Shown: positions 18,609-33,362 of the stretch, piece by piece
Position numbering within the stretch: the stretch's first letter is position 1
Layout: every line of letters starts with the position of its first letter
Assembly: GCF_001424185.1 (NCBI RefSeq)
Contig: NZ_LMOM01000098.1
Coordinates: 980 to 64,979, forward strand
From: Deinococcus sp. Leaf326
GTDB lineage: Bacteria > Deinococcota > Deinococci > Deinococcales > Deinococcaceae
Length of the DNA: 64,000 bases
Direction: 5' to 3'
Notes under the pieces: generated by a model
What the model was told of the DNA's origin: nothing
Database searches by the model: none
The model's input: the letters and a program-made list of their open reading frames with translations, nothing else
Made by a program: the position numbers and the translations under genes

Positions 18609-19997
18609 CTACGCCCGTGCGCGGATCTCGTCGAGCGTGTCGCGCACGAGCAGGTCGCCGTCGCGGTACACCGTGCGCATCAGCGAGCCCGGAAAGTCGG
18701 TGTCGAAGGTGCGGTACTGCCGCGTGACGAGGCGCCCCCCCTCCTCGACGAGGTCGAGGACGCCGTCCTTGCTGCGTTTGCCAGGATCGGTCACGGGGTC
18801 CTTGTAGATACCCCGGTACTCGCCGTCGACGAGGCCCGCGCTGGCCTTGTAGGCGAAGCGCTGCGTGTCGCGGTCCACCTTCTGGAGCAGGGCGCCGCCC
18901 ATGCCGAACGACACGTTCTCGGCGCTGTAGCCGTCCACCACGAGATTCTGGAGAATCTGCCCGATGGTCTGCTCGTCGATGCCGTCGCCCTGGATCACGC
19001 GGACGTGCCGCAGGACCTTGAAGCCCTTGCTGTTGGTGTCCGTGCCGTACTTGGCTGCCAGCGCGTGCACGGCGAGACGCACCATCGCAGGAGGGTCGCC
19101 GCTGTCCGGGCGTACAACGAGCGTCGCGCCGCTTTCCTCGACCTCACGACGCAGGGTCTCGCCCCAGTGCACGTTGATGGCGTATTTGAGGTCGTAGCTG
19201 TCGCTCACCACCGCGAATACCCCGCCGGGCTTGCCGAAGGTGCGCACCATGTTGCGGTAGGCGTCCACCTCGTGCTCCTTGCCCCAACTGGTGACGGTGC
19301 TGTGTTCGGCCGCCGGGATCGAGAACCCCGCAAGGTCGGCGCCGTAGTGGTTGCGGCCCACCCGCAGGGCTTCGAGGGTGTCTGTGCCCTGAAAGTTCAC
19401 AAGATGGGCGAGAGCGCCCAGGCCCGCGCTCTCGCGGCTGCTCACGCCCCGGCTGCCAAAATCGTGCAGCTTGAAGGGCAGTTCCTCGGCGGCGCGGTCG
19501 CTCGTCTCCTCCAGCGCCTTGCCGATGATCTGGCGGATATGCCAGCTCTGGGTGCAGACCGTGATGGGGTACCACACCCGCATCAGCATCGTCTCGAACC
19601 AGCCGACGAGCCAGGGCAGCTCGGGATCAGTGTTCGTCACCGACATCAAGACGTTGTGGATAGGGACGAGCGAGCCTTCGGGCACCGCGCGGATTTCCAG
19701 CGGCAGCCGCCCGCCGTGTACGCGGACGACCCGCATCCAGCCGTCGTAGGGAAAGGGCTCGCCGTGCGCCTCGATCAGGGTGCGGGCCTCCTCGACCATC
19801 TCGGCCGTGACGCGGCGCGTCAGGTAGCGGTCCAGAATGTACTGGAGCCCGAAAAAGCGCGTGACCGGGTAGCGCCCGCCGCGCGACTCGAGGTAGCTGA
19901 ACAGCCGCGTGGTGCCGGGGGGGTACTGCAGGAAGTGGCTGCTCTTGTAGCTATCGGTGTCGAGAATCAGGTTCTGGTCGGACAGGTGCGCACTCAT
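18609..19997 (-). CDS. nadV: Nicotinamide phosphoribosyltransferase
   Basis: This 462-residue enzyme makes NMN from nicotinamide and PRPP in the NAD salvage pathway. NLILDTDSYKSSHFLQYPPGT at the N-terminus, then KLHDFGSRGVSS, AAEHSTVTSWGKEHE, RPDSGDPP, VIQGDGID and SFGMGGALLQKVDRD are NAMPT/NadV signatures. ATG 19997 has a strong GGAGGAG ribosome site and starts at the same place as other family members. An in-frame ATG at 20048, 7 nt after the -10 box, would add 17 residues and could be a leaderless start. The upstream region carries nested palindromes. Confidence 0.93.
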   Translation of the reverse strand: MSAHLSDQNLILDTDSYKSSHFLQYPPGTTRLFSYLESRGGRYPVTRFFGLQYILDRYLTRRVTAEMVEEARTLIEAHGEPFPYDGWMRVVRVHGGRLPLEIRAVPEGSLVPIHNVLMSVTNTDPELPWLVGWFETMLMRVWYPITVCTQSWHIRQIIGKALEETSDRAAEELPFKLHDFGSRGVSSRESAGLGALAHLVNFQGTDTLEALRVGRNHYGADLAGFSIPAAEHSTVTSWGKEHEVDAYRNMVRTFGKPGGVFAVVSDSYDLKYAINVHWGETLRREVEESGATLVVRPDSGDPPAMVRLAVHALAAKYGTDTNSKGFKVLRHVRVIQGDGIDEQTIGQILQNLVVDGYSAENVSFGMGGALLQKVDRDTQRFAYKASAGLVDGEYRGIYKDPVTDPGKRSKDGVLDLVEEGGRLVTRQYRTFDTDFPGSLMRTVYRDGDLLVRDTLDEIRARA

Positions 19998-20040
19998 GGC
20001 GGTCTCCTCCAGGGCGGCCCCTACAGGCAGGGCGTCCTTA

Positions 20041-20083
20041 TGTCTCATAATCTAATTCTCTGTTTATGAGTCAGGTGAGACAA
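20041..20083 (-). promoter_or_regulatory. nadV promoter with two nested inverted repeats
   Basis: On the minus strand TTGTCT (20078-20083) and GAGAAT (20055-20060) are 17 bp apart. CTCATAA (20044-20050) and TTATGAG (20064-20070) are perfect inverted arms around the -10 box. TGTCTCA (20041-20047) and TGAGACA (20076-20082) form an outer pair reaching the -35 box. This looks like an operator for a repressor that senses NAD or its precursors; which one is not known. Confidence 0.5.
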
Positions 20084-20110
20084 AAAGGGAGGAACGGCTG
20101 AAACCGTTCC
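20082..20110 (-). terminator. Terminator after rpoZ
   Basis: GGAACGG (20091-20097) pairs with CCGTTCC (20104-20110). On the minus strand it runs into TCCCTTTTT. It abuts the -35 box of nadV. Confidence 0.7.
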
Positions 20111-20126
20111 CCTGGAGCCGCGCTGC

Positions 20127-20426
20127 TCAGTCGCGTTCGCGTTCGCGCTCGGCGTTGAGCTGGGCCTGAATCTGGGCCTGCCGCTGGCGCATGTAGTCCT
20201 GATGGAAGCGGCCCTCGTCGATGAGGTTGGTGCCCACCGTGAGCTGGCCGGTGGCGAGTTCACGCATGGCCTGGGTCACGAGGTTGTGGGTCCGCACGCG
20301 CTGCTCAACCGGCAGCACGCTGGGCGCGCCGCTGCGCAGTTGCAGGGCCCGCTTGGCCGTAACCACCGAGAGGCGGTACTTGCTGTCGGTCATCGAAAGC
20401 AACTTGTCGATATCTTTTTCTGCCAT
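20127..20426 (-). CDS. rpoZ: RNA polymerase omega subunit
   Basis: This 99-residue protein helps assemble the beta' subunit in RNA polymerase. The family motif MTDSKYRLSVVTAKRALQL is near the N-terminus, and the charged tail ends in a run of RERERD. The position next to the nadV promoter does not indicate co-regulation, because a terminator lies between. A TAGACT element is visible 70-80 bp upstream of the start. Confidence 0.92.
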   Translation of the reverse strand: MAEKDIDKLLSMTDSKYRLSVVTAKRALQLRSGAPSVLPVEQRVRTHNLVTQAMRELATGQLTVGTNLIDEGRFHQDYMRQRQAQIQAQLNAERERERD

Positions 20427-20563
20427 GTCTGTCTCCCCCGCGCCGCACTGGCCTCCTCATCTCCGGGACTGGACCGAGACCGGGGCGCATTTCAGCCACG
20501 CAGTCTACCGCCCACCGCCGGATCAGGGCAACTGTGAGGCGCACACTGCCGCGCGCGCGGCCC

Positions 20564-21880
20564 TCAGACCGTGTGGGTAGGGCCGGTAAAATTCACATCG
20601 TCACCCTCGGTGCGGGGAGGCCGGATGAGCAGGCGGTCCACACGCGGGCCGTCGATGTCCATGACCTCAATCTCCCAGCCCTCAATCTGGAGGGTGGTGC
20701 CCACGTGCGGAAACTCGCCCAGCAGATCGAGGACGTAGCCCGCCAGCGTGCTGAATTCCTCGCGCGGCAGTTCGGGCAGGGGCAGGTCCTCGCGCAGTTC
20801 GTGCATGGCCATGCTGCCGCCCACGAGGTAGCTGCCGTCGGCGCGGCGCACGATCCCTTCCTCGTCGGAAGTGTTCATCTCGACGCCGGCGAGCACCGAG
20901 AGCAGGTCGGTGATGCTCAGCAGACCCGTGAAGTCACCGTACTCGTCCACGATGACGGCCAGGCGGGCCTGCCCCTCGCCCTCAAGACGCTTCAGGGCGT
21001 CCTCAGCCCACGCCGATTCGGGAAGGTAGACGGCCGGGCGCACCAGATCGGCCAGCGATTCCCCGGTGTGCAGGGCGCGCAGCACATCAATGACGGCCAC
21101 CTGCCCGACCACCTCGCCCTGTTCGTCGCGCACGAGGTAGCGGTCATGGTCCGAGGCGAGGACCGTATCCACGACCTCGGCCACCGACATCCGCACGTCA
21201 AGCGTGACCGCCTCCGAGCGCGGGGTCATGAGGTCGCGGACCCGGCGGTCGTTGAAGCGCAGCATGGCCCCGAAGCGGGCGTGCTCGGCCTCTTCCAGGC
21301 TGCCGCTGCGGGCGGCCTGAGACACCACGGCCTTGACGTCCTCCTCGGTGATGACCTCGGCGGACTCGCCCCGGACACCGATCAGGGCCAGCAACCCCCG
21401 CGAGGTGACGTCGAGCAGCCACACCACCGGCCGCGCCACCACCGAGAGCCCCGCAAAGAAAGGCGCCACCCGCGCCGCAAGGCTCTCGGGATTACGCAGC
21501 GCGATGTTCTTGGGCGCGAGTTCGCCCAGCACCAGCGACAGGAAGGTCACAAGTAGCACCACCGCGATGCTCGCCGCCGTGTCGGCCGCGTCCCCGAATA
21601 CGGGACGCAGCAGCGGTTCGGCGTAGCGGGTCAGGCTGCCGCCCGCGAACACCGCGCTGATGGTGCCGATGAGGGTAATACCGATCTGCACGGTCGCCAG
21701 AAAGGCCCCCGGCCTATCGGCAAGGCGCACGGCCGCCGCCGCACCGCGCTCGCCCCGCGCCGCCGCCGCCTCCAGCCGGGAACGCCGCGCCGACACCACC
21801 CCCAGCTCGGACGCTGAAAAAAAGCCGTTGATCAGCAGCAGAAGGATGAGGATGCCGAACTCCAGCACGGGGTTGCCCAC
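20564..21880 (-). CDS. CNNM/CorC-family (HlyC/CorC) transporter-like protein
   Basis: This 438-residue protein has an N-terminal DUF21 membrane domain of three to four helices ([53 protein letters not shown]). A cytoplasmic CBS pair (about residues 215-330) and a C-terminal CorC_HlyC domain follow. This is the family of magnesium/cobalt efflux-associated proteins. GTG 21880 is 6 nt after a TACACT -10 box (21887-21892), so it is leaderless. No toxin function is implied by the old hemolysin name. Confidence 0.9.
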   Translation of the reverse strand: MGNPVLEFGILILLLLINGFFSASELGVVSARRSRLEAAAARGERGAAAAVRLADRPGAFLATVQIGITLIGTISAVFAGGSLTRYAEPLLRPVFGDAADTAASIAVVLLVTFLSLVLGELAPKNIALRNPESLAARVAPFFAGLSVVARPVVWLLDVTSRGLLALIGVRGESAEVITEEDVKAVVSQAARSGSLEEAEHARFGAMLRFNDRRVRDLMTPRSEAVTLDVRMSVAEVVDTVLASDHDRYLVRDEQGEVVGQVAVIDVLRALHTGESLADLVRPAVYLPESAWAEDALKRLEGEGQARLAVIVDEYGDFTGLLSITDLLSVLAGVEMNTSDEEGIVRRADGSYLVGGSMAMHELREDLPLPELPREEFSTLAGYVLDLLGEFPHVGTTLQIEGWEIEVMDIDGPRVDRLLIRPPRTEGDDVNFTGPTHTV

Positions 21881-21997
21881 GGTTGGAGTGTACGGGAGGA
21901 AAGGGTCGGCCGGGCCTTTCTGAAGGACAGTTCAGTGTGGCCCCAGCCCGGAACGGGACAACCCGGCCGGAAAGACAAACAGATTGCCCGCAGGACG

Positions 21998-22003
21998 TAT
22001 ACT
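21998..22003 (+). promoter_or_regulatory. -10 box of hemC
   Basis: TATACT lies 9 nt before the ATG at 22013, with no Shine-Dalgarno sequence between them. Confidence 0.6.
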
Positions 22004-22012
22004 GCTCCGGTT

Positions 22013-22942
22013 ATGCGGACGGTGACGGTTGGCACGCGGGGCTCGGCGCTCGCGCTCGCGCAGACGCGATGGGTCGTGGCGCGGCTCAAAGAGGAATGGC
22101 CGGAGACCGATTTCCGGATTCAGACCATCAGCACCAAGGGTGACCGCAGCCGCGAGAGCCTGGGGGCACTGGCCCAGAAAGGCGACAAGGGGTTCTGGGT
22201 CAAGGAGATCGAGGACGCCCTGCTGCAAAAGCAGGTCGACATCGCGGTGCATTCGCTCAAGGACCTCCCCACTGCGCAGCCCGACGGCCTCGAAGTGTCG
22301 TCCATTCCCAAGCGGGTGGACGCGCGCGACGTGCTCATCGGGCGTGAGGGCATGAAAAAGCTCGCGGACCTGCCCGAGGGCGCGCGCATCGGCACGAGCA
22401 GCGTGCGGCGCAAGGCCTTCCTGCGCGCCTACCGGCCCGACCTCGTGGTCAAGGACCTGCGCGGCAACATCGACACGCGGCTCGCGGCCATCGGCGGCGG
22501 AGAGTACGACGCGATCATCCTGGCGGCGGCGGGCCTCATCCGCACCGAGCAGCGCCACCGGATCGACGAGTTCGTGGCCCCCGACATCCTGCTGCCGGCC
22601 CCCGGCCAGGGCGCGCTGGCGCTGGAGACGCGCGCCGACGATGACCTGAACATCGAGGTGGTGTACGCGATTCACGACCACCTGACCGACGACCGCATCA
22701 CCGCCGAGCGCGAGTTCCTGGCGGGGCTGGGCGCGGGCTGCATGGCCCCGGTGGGCGCGCACGCGACCATTAAGGGCGGCGTGCTGCTTCTGGAAGGCTG
22801 GGTCGGTGGGGTGGACGGCCGCAAGGTGATCCGCGCCGAGAGCAGCGGCGACGTGACCGAGTGCGCCGAACTGGGGGCCGAACTGGCCGCCGACATGCTC
22901 GCGCAGGGCGCGCAGGAGCTGATTGATGCCGCGCACAGCTGA
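22013..22942 (+). CDS. hemC: Porphobilinogen deaminase (hydroxymethylbilane synthase)
   Basis: This 309-residue enzyme polymerises four porphobilinogen units into hydroxymethylbilane in heme synthesis. [13 protein letters not shown] opens the protein, and [13 protein letters not shown] carries the catalytic Asp. GTSSVRRKA and [10 protein letters not shown] bind substrate carboxylates. Cys243 in [13 protein letters not shown] anchors the dipyrromethane cofactor. ATG 22013 follows a -10 box by 9 nt, so the earlier frame opening at 21935 is not used. The 3' end overlaps the next small gene. Confidence 0.97.
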   Translation: MRTVTVGTRGSALALAQTRWVVARLKEEWPETDFRIQTISTKGDRSRESLGALAQKGDKGFWVKEIEDALLQKQVDIAVHSLKDLPTAQPDGLEVSSIPKRVDARDVLIGREGMKKLADLPEGARIGTSSVRRKAFLRAYRPDLVVKDLRGNIDTRLAAIGGGEYDAIILAAAGLIRTEQRHRIDEFVAPDILLPAPGQGALALETRADDDLNIEVVYAIHDHLTDDRITAEREFLAGLGAGCMAPVGAHATIKGGVLLLEGWVGGVDGRKVIRAESSGDVTECAELGAELAADMLAQGAQELIDAAHS

Positions 22943-23189
22943 GCCGCGTGGACGCGCGGGCCTGGGCCTCGCGCCCCTGAAGCCCGCCTTGGCCGGCCTG
23001 AACCTGTGCGCCGTGACCTGGGGCTTGGCCCTGCTGGCCGGCGCCGTCTGGCTGGGCGCGGGCCTGATGGAGCGCCCCGGCGAGCCGCTGGGCGAGGCTG
23101 TCCTGGCCGAGCTGCCGGTGACCCTGCTCGTGGTGCTGGGGGCGCTCATCGCCCTGGCGCCGCTGGGCGCGGCCTACCGCAAGCGCTGA
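22926..23189 (+). CDS. Small two-helix membrane protein
   Basis: This 87-residue protein has two hydrophobic helices (about 21-44 and 59-82) and a basic C-terminus YRKR. Its ATG lies inside the last codons of hemC, overlapping by 17 bp, so it is probably translated from the hemC message. The family is not recognised. Confidence 0.65.
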   Translation: MPRTAEPRGRAGLGLAPLKPALAGLNLCAVTWGLALLAGAVWLGAGLMERPGEPLGEAVLAELPVTLLVVLGALIALAPLGAAYRKR

Positions 23190-23190
23190 G

Positions 23191-24201
23191 ATGAGCACGG
23201 CAGCGCAGGACCCTGCACCCGGAGGCCAGCGGCGTCTGGCCGTCATCCATACCGGGGGCACCATCGCCAGCCGGCCCAGCCCCGACGGCAGCGGCGTGAA
23301 GCCGCAGGGTGCTCCCAGCGTGCCGGGCCTGCGGGACACGCATCTCAGCGAGTACCTGCCCTTCACGCTGCCCAGCCCGCACGTGACCCCGGCGCACATG
23401 CTGCGGCTCGCCCGGCTAATCGAGGAGATCGGCCCCGGCCACAACGGGATCGTGGTGACGCACGGCACCGACACGCTGGAGGAGACGGCGTACCTGCTGC
23501 ATCTGGTGTTGCCCGCCGGCCTGCCCCCCGTGGTCCTGACCGGCAGCATGAGGCACGCCGGCGAGGTCTCGTGGGACGGCCCCGGCAATCTGCTTGACGC
23601 CGCGCTGGTGGCCCTGGACCCCCGGACGGCCGGGCGCGGGCCGCTTGTGGCCTTTGGCGGCGACCTATTCGACGCGCGCACCGTGACCAAGGTGCACACG
23701 AGCGCGGTGGACGCCTTCGGGGGCTCCCCCGGCCCCATCGGCCGCGCCGACCGCACCGGTGACGAGGCGAGCGGGTACGGCGCGCAGGTGCACTACTTCG
23801 CCACGCCCGAGCCGCGCCCGACCTACGCCCCGGCGGCGCTGGGCGCCCGCGTGGAGGTCCTATACGCCTACGCCGGCTGGCAGGGCGAGGGCTACGCCGA
23901 GGCCGCCGCGCGGGCCGACGGACTGGTCATCGCCGCGCTGGGCACCGGCAACCTGCCGCCCGAACTGCTGCCCCTGATTGAGGCGACAGAAAAGCCTGTA
24001 GTCATCGCCACGCGCACGCACACCGGCCCCATCCTGCCGGTGTACGGCTACGCGGGCGGCGGCGCGACCCTGGTGGCCGCCGGCGCCATCCCGGCCAGTT
24101 TCCTGAACGCCCACAAGGCGCGCCTGCTGCTGCTCGTGCTGCTGAGCCTGGGCATGGACCGGGAGGAAATCCGGGGCGTGTTCACAGGCGGGCGGTACTA
24201 G
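23191..24201 (+). CDS. L-asparaginase (type I/II fold)
   Basis: This 336-residue protein hydrolyses asparagine to aspartate and ammonia. The first nucleophile motif HTGGTIAS (residues about 20-27) and the second motif THGTDTLEETAY are both intact, as are VVLTGSMR and a C-terminal LLLLVLLSLG helix. No signal peptide is visible, so it is probably cytoplasmic. It starts 1 bp after the stop of the small membrane gene and belongs to the hemC operon by spacing. Confidence 0.92.
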   Translation: MSTAAQDPAPGGQRRLAVIHTGGTIASRPSPDGSGVKPQGAPSVPGLRDTHLSEYLPFTLPSPHVTPAHMLRLARLIEEIGPGHNGIVVTHGTDTLEETAYLLHLVLPAGLPPVVLTGSMRHAGEVSWDGPGNLLDAALVALDPRTAGRGPLVAFGGDLFDARTVTKVHTSAVDAFGGSPGPIGRADRTGDEASGYGAQVHYFATPEPRPTYAPAALGARVEVLYAYAGWQGEGYAEAAARADGLVIAALGTGNLPPELLPLIEATEKPVVIATRTHTGPILPVYGYAGGGATLVAAGAIPASFLNAHKARLLLLVLLSLGMDREEIRGVFTGGRY

Positions 24202-24259
24202 ACCGGTGGGGAAGGAGGCGCAGGCGTGCACCGACCAGCGCCCCTCTTCCCGCTGAGAC

Positions 24260-25404
<1,145 letters not shown>

Positions 25405-25408
<4 letters not shown>

Positions 25409-25938
25409 GCCTCGCCCGCCTGGGGGTGGCCGTCAAAATACGGCTCGTCCAGCACCGCCCGCGTCTGGGCCTGCCGGAAAGCCTCCAAGCGGCCCCGCAC
25501 GCCGGGGTCGGTCGTGGCGAGCAGGGCCGCGGCGAACAGCGCGGCATTCTTGGCCCCCGCCTCCCCGATGGCGAACGTGGCGACCGGCACGCCGGCGGGC
25601 ATCTGCACGATGCTCAGGAGCGAGTCCTGGCCGCTCAGGGCGCGCGACTGCACCGGCACGCCCAGCACCGGCACGCGCGTGAAGGCCGCGAGCATCCCCG
25701 GCAGGTGGGCCGCGCCGCCCGCCCCGGCGATGACGCAGCTCAGGTTCAGGCGTTCGGCCCGCGCGGCGTAGCTGGCGAGCAGCTCCGGCGTGCGGTGGGC
25801 CGACAGCACCCGGACCTCGTAGGGCACGCCCAACTCGCCCAGCACCTTCAGTGCCCCTTCCATCGTCGCGAAATCGCTGCGCGATCCCATCACCACGCCC
25901 ACGCGGGGCGGCTGCACGTCGTTCGTCACGCCCCGCAT
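25405..25938 (-). CDS. purE: N5-carboxyaminoimidazole ribonucleotide mutase
   Basis: This 177-residue class I PurE converts N5-CAIR to [18 protein letters not shown] binds the phosphate, SAHRTPELL holds the catalytic His, and [12 protein letters not shown] completes the active site. It lies directly before purK. A short C-terminal tail after FDGHPQ is variable. ATG 25938 is about 8 nt after a TACAAC element, so it may be leaderless. Confidence 0.96.
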
Positions 25939-26028
25939 GGTAGTGGGTTGTAGGAAGGAGGGAGTGGGGAGGGGGCGACAGCCGATCCGTTGGCCCTCTG
26001 GCCCGCCGCCCTCCCTTTCCCTGCCCTC

Positions 26029-27261
26029 CTACTCCCCGAGGATGTCCCGCGCGATCTGCGCCAGCGCCCCGCGCGCGCCCATGCGCTCCTGGCCCTGGGC
26101 GCGGGCGAAGGCGAGGCGGCGACTGTCCTGCAACAGCGCCCGCACGGCAGCGGCAACGGCCTGCGGGTCGGGGGCGCTGAGGGTCAGGGCCGCGCCGAGC
26201 AGCCGGGCCTGCCGCGCCGCGAAGCCGGGTACGTACTGCGGCCCGGCGGTCGGGAAGCCGATGACCGGCACCCCCAGGGCCGCCGCCTGCTCGCTGGCAG
26301 TGCCCGCCGTCCCCAGGGCCAGCCCCCCGGAGTCGGCAGCGGCATGGAGGAGGACCGAGAAGGCGCCGCGCAGCAGTCCCACCCGCAGAGCACCGGGCAG
26401 GGCGTCGCCGCGCGTGGCCCAGGCGAGCGAACCGGACTCGGCCCGGACCTCCCAGCCAGGGAGGGGGGGCAGCTCGGCCCAGTCGCGGGGCCACGCCACG
26501 AGCGCCTGCGCCTCGGGCAGCAGAGCAGCGGCGTCCAGCATCACCGGCAGTGAGGTCCGGGCGTCGCCACGCTGCCCCGGCAGCAGCGCCAGCACCGCGC
26601 GCCCGTCCCGTACCCCCGCCAGGTCGCGTTCGGGCGGCGGCAGGATGTCGGGCGCGAAGCCTCCCCGGTAGGCGGCGTTCACGCCCCGGCGGGCGAGGTG
26701 CCGGGCCGAGGCCGCGTCGCGGGTGTAGACCCGCTCGGCGCGGCGGCCCAGCGCGGTCTCCCAGGGCATGAAGGCGTTGGCGCCCAGCGCGTTCAGCTCG
26801 CGCAGGTGGTCCCACAGCCCCATGTCCTGGGCGTACAGCACCGACACGAGCGGTTGCAGGTGCACGAGCGGCAGCCGGGGCCGCGTGCGGGCGCCGGGCA
26901 CCGCTCCTGCGGCCAGCGCCCCGAGCGCCAGCGCGTAGGTGTCGCCCACCACGGTCACGCCCCCGACCTCCGCGCCCCGCAGCCGGGCGGCGACCATCTG
27001 CCCCAGCGACGTGCCCACCAGTCCGGCCCGCAGGTCGGCGCGCAAGTTCTCCAGACTGCCGAAGGGAAACCCCCCAGAAGGCAGGTTCAGCGTCGGCCCG
27101 GCGACCTCGGCCACGCCCGCGTAGGCCCGGCCCTCCCCCACCAGCGGCAGGGCCTTCAGGATCAGGTCCGGCGAGCGGCGACGCAGTTCGCGGGCCAGCG
27201 CCGCGCCGATGAGGTCTTCGGCGTGGCCGTTGGAGATCAGAAGCAGGGCGGAGGCAGGCAT
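26029..27261 (-). CDS. Lipid-A-disaccharide-synthase-related glycosyltransferase
   Basis: This 410-residue protein has a GT-B-like fold. [24 protein letters not shown] at the N-terminus and [27 protein letters not shown] in the C-terminal half match the LpxB-related conserved family found in Deinococcus and cyanobacteria. No lipid A genes are in the window, and Deinococcus is not known to make lipid A, so the real acceptor is probably another glycolipid. ATG 27261 is preferred: a TAGACA -10-like element lies 8 nt upstream. A TTG at 27279 would add six residues. Confidence 0.75.
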   Translation of the reverse strand: MPASALLLISNGHAEDLIGAALARELRRRSPDLILKALPLVGEGRAYAGVAEVAGPTLNLPSGGFPFGSLENLRADLRAGLVGTSLGQMVAARLRGAEVGGVTVVGDTYALALGALAAGAVPGARTRPRLPLVHLQPLVSVLYAQDMGLWDHLRELNALGANAFMPWETALGRRAERVYTRDAASARHLARRGVNAAYRGGFAPDILPPPERDLAGVRDGRAVLALLPGQRGDARTSLPVMLDAAALLPEAQALVAWPRDWAELPPLPGWEVRAESGSLAWATRGDALPGALRVGLLRGAFSVLLHAAADSGGLALGTAGTASEQAAALGVPVIGFPTAGPQYVPGFAARQARLLGAALTLSAPDPQAVAAAVRALLQDSRRLAFARAQGQERMGARGALAQIARDILGE

Positions 27262-27302
27262 TCGCCCTATGTCTATCAAGCCGGGGGGGCCCAGGCCCGC
27301 GC

Positions 27303-27308
27303 TACGCT
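27303..27308 (+). promoter_or_regulatory. -10 box of the double Nudix gene
   Basis: TACGCT ends 6 nt before the ATG at 27315. Confidence 0.5.
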
Positions 27309-27314
27309 CGCCAC

Positions 27315-28307
27315 ATGTCCGACCTGCTCAGAGTGCGCGCCGCCTGGGGTACCCGCCCACTGCTGGGGGTGGCCGCCGGGCTACTCATCGAGAACGAACG
27401 CGGCGAGGCGCTGCTCCAGCGGCGGGGCGACGACGGCCTGTGGGGCTTTCCGGGCGGCGGGGTCGAGAGCGGCGAGGACTTTCTGGCGGCGGCGCGGCGA
27501 GAACTGCGCGAGGAAACCGGCCTGGACTGCCCTGACCTGACGTGGCTGGGCCTGCGCGATGGGCTGGTCAGCGGCCCGGACCTGTACCACCGCTACCCGC
27601 ACGGCGACGAGATCTACATCGTGGACGTGCTGTTCTACGGCACGCTGCCCACCAGCGCCCTGGCCGGGGCCCACCCCGACGACAGCGGCGAGACGCTAGA
27701 GCTCGGCTGGTTCGCCCCCGACACCCTCCCTCCCATCAGCGGGAGCATCAATGTGGTGTGTCTGAACATCCTGCGCCGCCGGGCGGGCCTGCCGCCGCTG
27801 GCCCTGCCACCCCGACGCGCGCCGAGTCGTGATCCCGGCTACTGGGCCGATCTCTCGGGGCTGCTGCGGGGACAGCCCTGGTTCGTGCCCGGCGCGAGCG
27901 TGTACGTGGAGGACGACTCGGGCCGTCTGCTGCTGCTGCGCGACGCTGAGAGCGGCCGGTGGACCCTGCCCGGCGGCAAGCTGGAGCCCGGCGAGAGTCT
28001 GGAAGCCTGCGCCCGCCGCGAGCTGCGTGAGGAGACTGGGCTGGAGGCCGCCTCGCTGGAGCCGCTGCACCTCCTGGCCGGTCCGGAATTCCGTTACCGC
28101 GACGACACAGGAGTCTGGGATTCGGTCGGGGTGGTCTACCGGGCGCGGGGGGTAAGCGGAGAGGTGCGGCTGCCCGCCGCCGAGCTCACGGAGGCGCAGT
28201 ATATGCGGGCCGCCGAGCTCCGCGACCTGGACCTGCTCGGGCCGCACACGCGCCGGGCCGTGGCGCTGTGGCAGGAGGCTCAGGCCGGGGCCGCAAGCCC
28301 GGTGTGA
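27315..28307 (+). CDS. Tandem Nudix hydrolase (two complete Nudix domains)
   Basis: This 330-residue protein carries two Nudix boxes. The first is at about residues 47-69 (GGGVESGE ... [10 protein letters not shown]), and the second is at about 220-242 (GGKLEPGE ... [10 protein letters not shown]). Both fit GX5EX7REUXEEXGU with all metal-binding glutamates, so both halves look active. Nudix enzymes hydrolyse nucleoside diphosphates linked to another moiety; the substrates cannot be predicted. The gene is leaderless and stands alone, convergent with pheT. Confidence 0.9.
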   Translation: MSDLLRVRAAWGTRPLLGVAAGLLIENERGEALLQRRGDDGLWGFPGGGVESGEDFLAAARRELREETGLDCPDLTWLGLRDGLVSGPDLYHRYPHGDEIYIVDVLFYGTLPTSALAGAHPDDSGETLELGWFAPDTLPPISGSINVVCLNILRRRAGLPPLALPPRRAPSRDPGYWADLSGLLRGQPWFVPGASVYVEDDSGRLLLLRDAESGRWTLPGGKLEPGESLEACARRELREETGLEAASLEPLHLLAGPEFRYRDDTGVWDSVGVVYRARGVSGEVRLPAAELTEAQYMRAAELRDLDLLGPHTRRAVALWQEAQAGAASPV

Positions 28308-28385
28308 CGGTCCTCGCGGGCGAACGGAGGGACACAGAAGAGGGGCGGCCGCAGGCTTCCACGCCCCGGCGCCCCCCTCTAGCCC

Positions 28386-30841
<2,456 letters not shown>

Positions 30842-30845
<4 letters not shown>

Positions 30846-31267
30846 AGAGTCTCCAGCAGGCCGCGCACAGCGGGGCGGATTGTTTCGGGCAGCAGGTTCA
30901 CGGCGTCTAGGCGCTCCAGCGCCACCCACTGCGGGTCGTAGCGGTTTTCGTCGCTCTGGCGGATGCCCTCGGGGCCGTCGCCCAGGCGCATCTCGCCCGA
31001 GACGGCCGATACGCGGAAGTAGTGCTCGCGGCTGCCCAGGGTCTCCAGCACGGCGAGTTCTTCCTCGACCGTCACCACGAGGTTCACCTCTTCGAGCATC
31101 TCGCGGGCGCAGGCCTGCGCGGGCGTCTCGCCGGCCTCAATCCCCCCGCCGGGCAGGGTGGCGTAGGCGCGTCCCGCCTTGCGCCGCAGCATGAGCAGCA
31201 CCTCGCCGGGCCGGGTCAGGATGCCCACGGCACGTTCTCTGCCGGTCGTGGTTTCGGGGACGCTCAC
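30842..31267 (-). CDS. Nudix hydrolase between racemase and pheT
   Basis: This 141-residue single-domain Nudix protein has its box at about residues 36-58 (GGGIEAGE ... AREMLEEVNL). RE and EE are intact. Asn replaces the usual Gly of the EEXGU ending, and E-M replaces E-L before it. The GTG start at 31267 overlaps the racemase stop (GTGA), and the stop overlaps pheT (ATGA). The substrate is unknown; being locked into a phenylalanyl-tRNA operon suggests a constitutive housecleaning role. Confidence 0.87.
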
Positions 31268-31979
31268 GGGGTCACGCCGTCCAGCAGCCAGCTCACGGCC
31301 GCCTGCGCGTGCAGGGCCGTCGTGTCGAAGGTGGGCACGGGCGAGTCCTGCGGTCCCACCAGCAGAGGAATCTCGGTGCAGCCCAGGATGATGCCCTGCG
31401 CGCCGCGCGCCGCCAGACCCTCCATAACGGCGCGGTAGCCCTCGCGGGCCTCGGGCCGGATGTCGTTGCGGCACAGCTCGTCGAAGATGACGCGGTGGAC
31501 CTCGGCGCGCTCGGCCGCCTCGGGCACGATGGTTTCGATGCCGAAGCGCTCCTGGAGGCGGTCCTTGTAGAAGGGCTGTTCCATCGTGAAGGCGGTGGCG
31601 ATGAGGCCCACCCGCTCCACACCCGCCGCCTTCAGGGCCGTGCCCGTGCTGTCCACGATGTGGAGCAGCGGAATGTCGAGCATGTCCGCGATCTGCGGCG
31701 CGACGAGGTGCATGGTGTTCGTGGCAATGAGCATGGCTCCGGCTCCGGCATCCTGGAGGCGACGGGCGGCCCCGCCCAGCAGTTCGGCGGCCTCGTCCCA
31801 GGCGCCCGCCTTCTGCAGTGCGACGACCTGCGCGAAGTCGAAGGAGTGCAGCAGCAGCGGTGCCGAGTGCAGGCCGCCCTCACGATCGGCGTAGGCCGTG
31901 TTGATCTGGCGGTAGTACTCGGCCGTGCTGGTCCAACTCATGCCGCCGAGAATGCCGAGGGTCCGTTGGGGAAGATGGG

Positions 31980-31983
<4 letters not shown>
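31264..31983 (-). CDS. Aspartate/glutamate racemase-family protein (YgeA/RacX type)
   Basis: This 239-residue PLP-independent racemase has GILGGMSWTSTAEYY at the start. LIATNTMH is at the first catalytic site and GCTEIPLL at the second. The first site has Thr where classical aspartate racemases have Cys. That Thr/Cys pair is known in the E. coli YgeA-like subfamily, so activity is expected, possibly on several amino acids. The ATG overlaps the preceding hypothetical gene, and the stop overlaps the Nudix gene. Confidence 0.87.
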
Positions 31984-33349
<1,366 letters not shown>

Positions 33350-33362
33350 TCATGACCCGGCC

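Noticed and set aside
20048..20050. Leaderless ATG start of nadV at 20048
   Set aside because: It lies 7 nt after a good -10 box, but ATG 19997 has a strong GGAGGAG site and matches where other NAMPT proteins begin. Left as an alternative.
20305..20544. Leaderless mini-ORF in front of rpoZ
   Set aside because: A TAGACT box and an ATG 11 nt later exist, but the frame runs far into rpoZ and does not end at its start. The geometry therefore differs from the four accepted cases.
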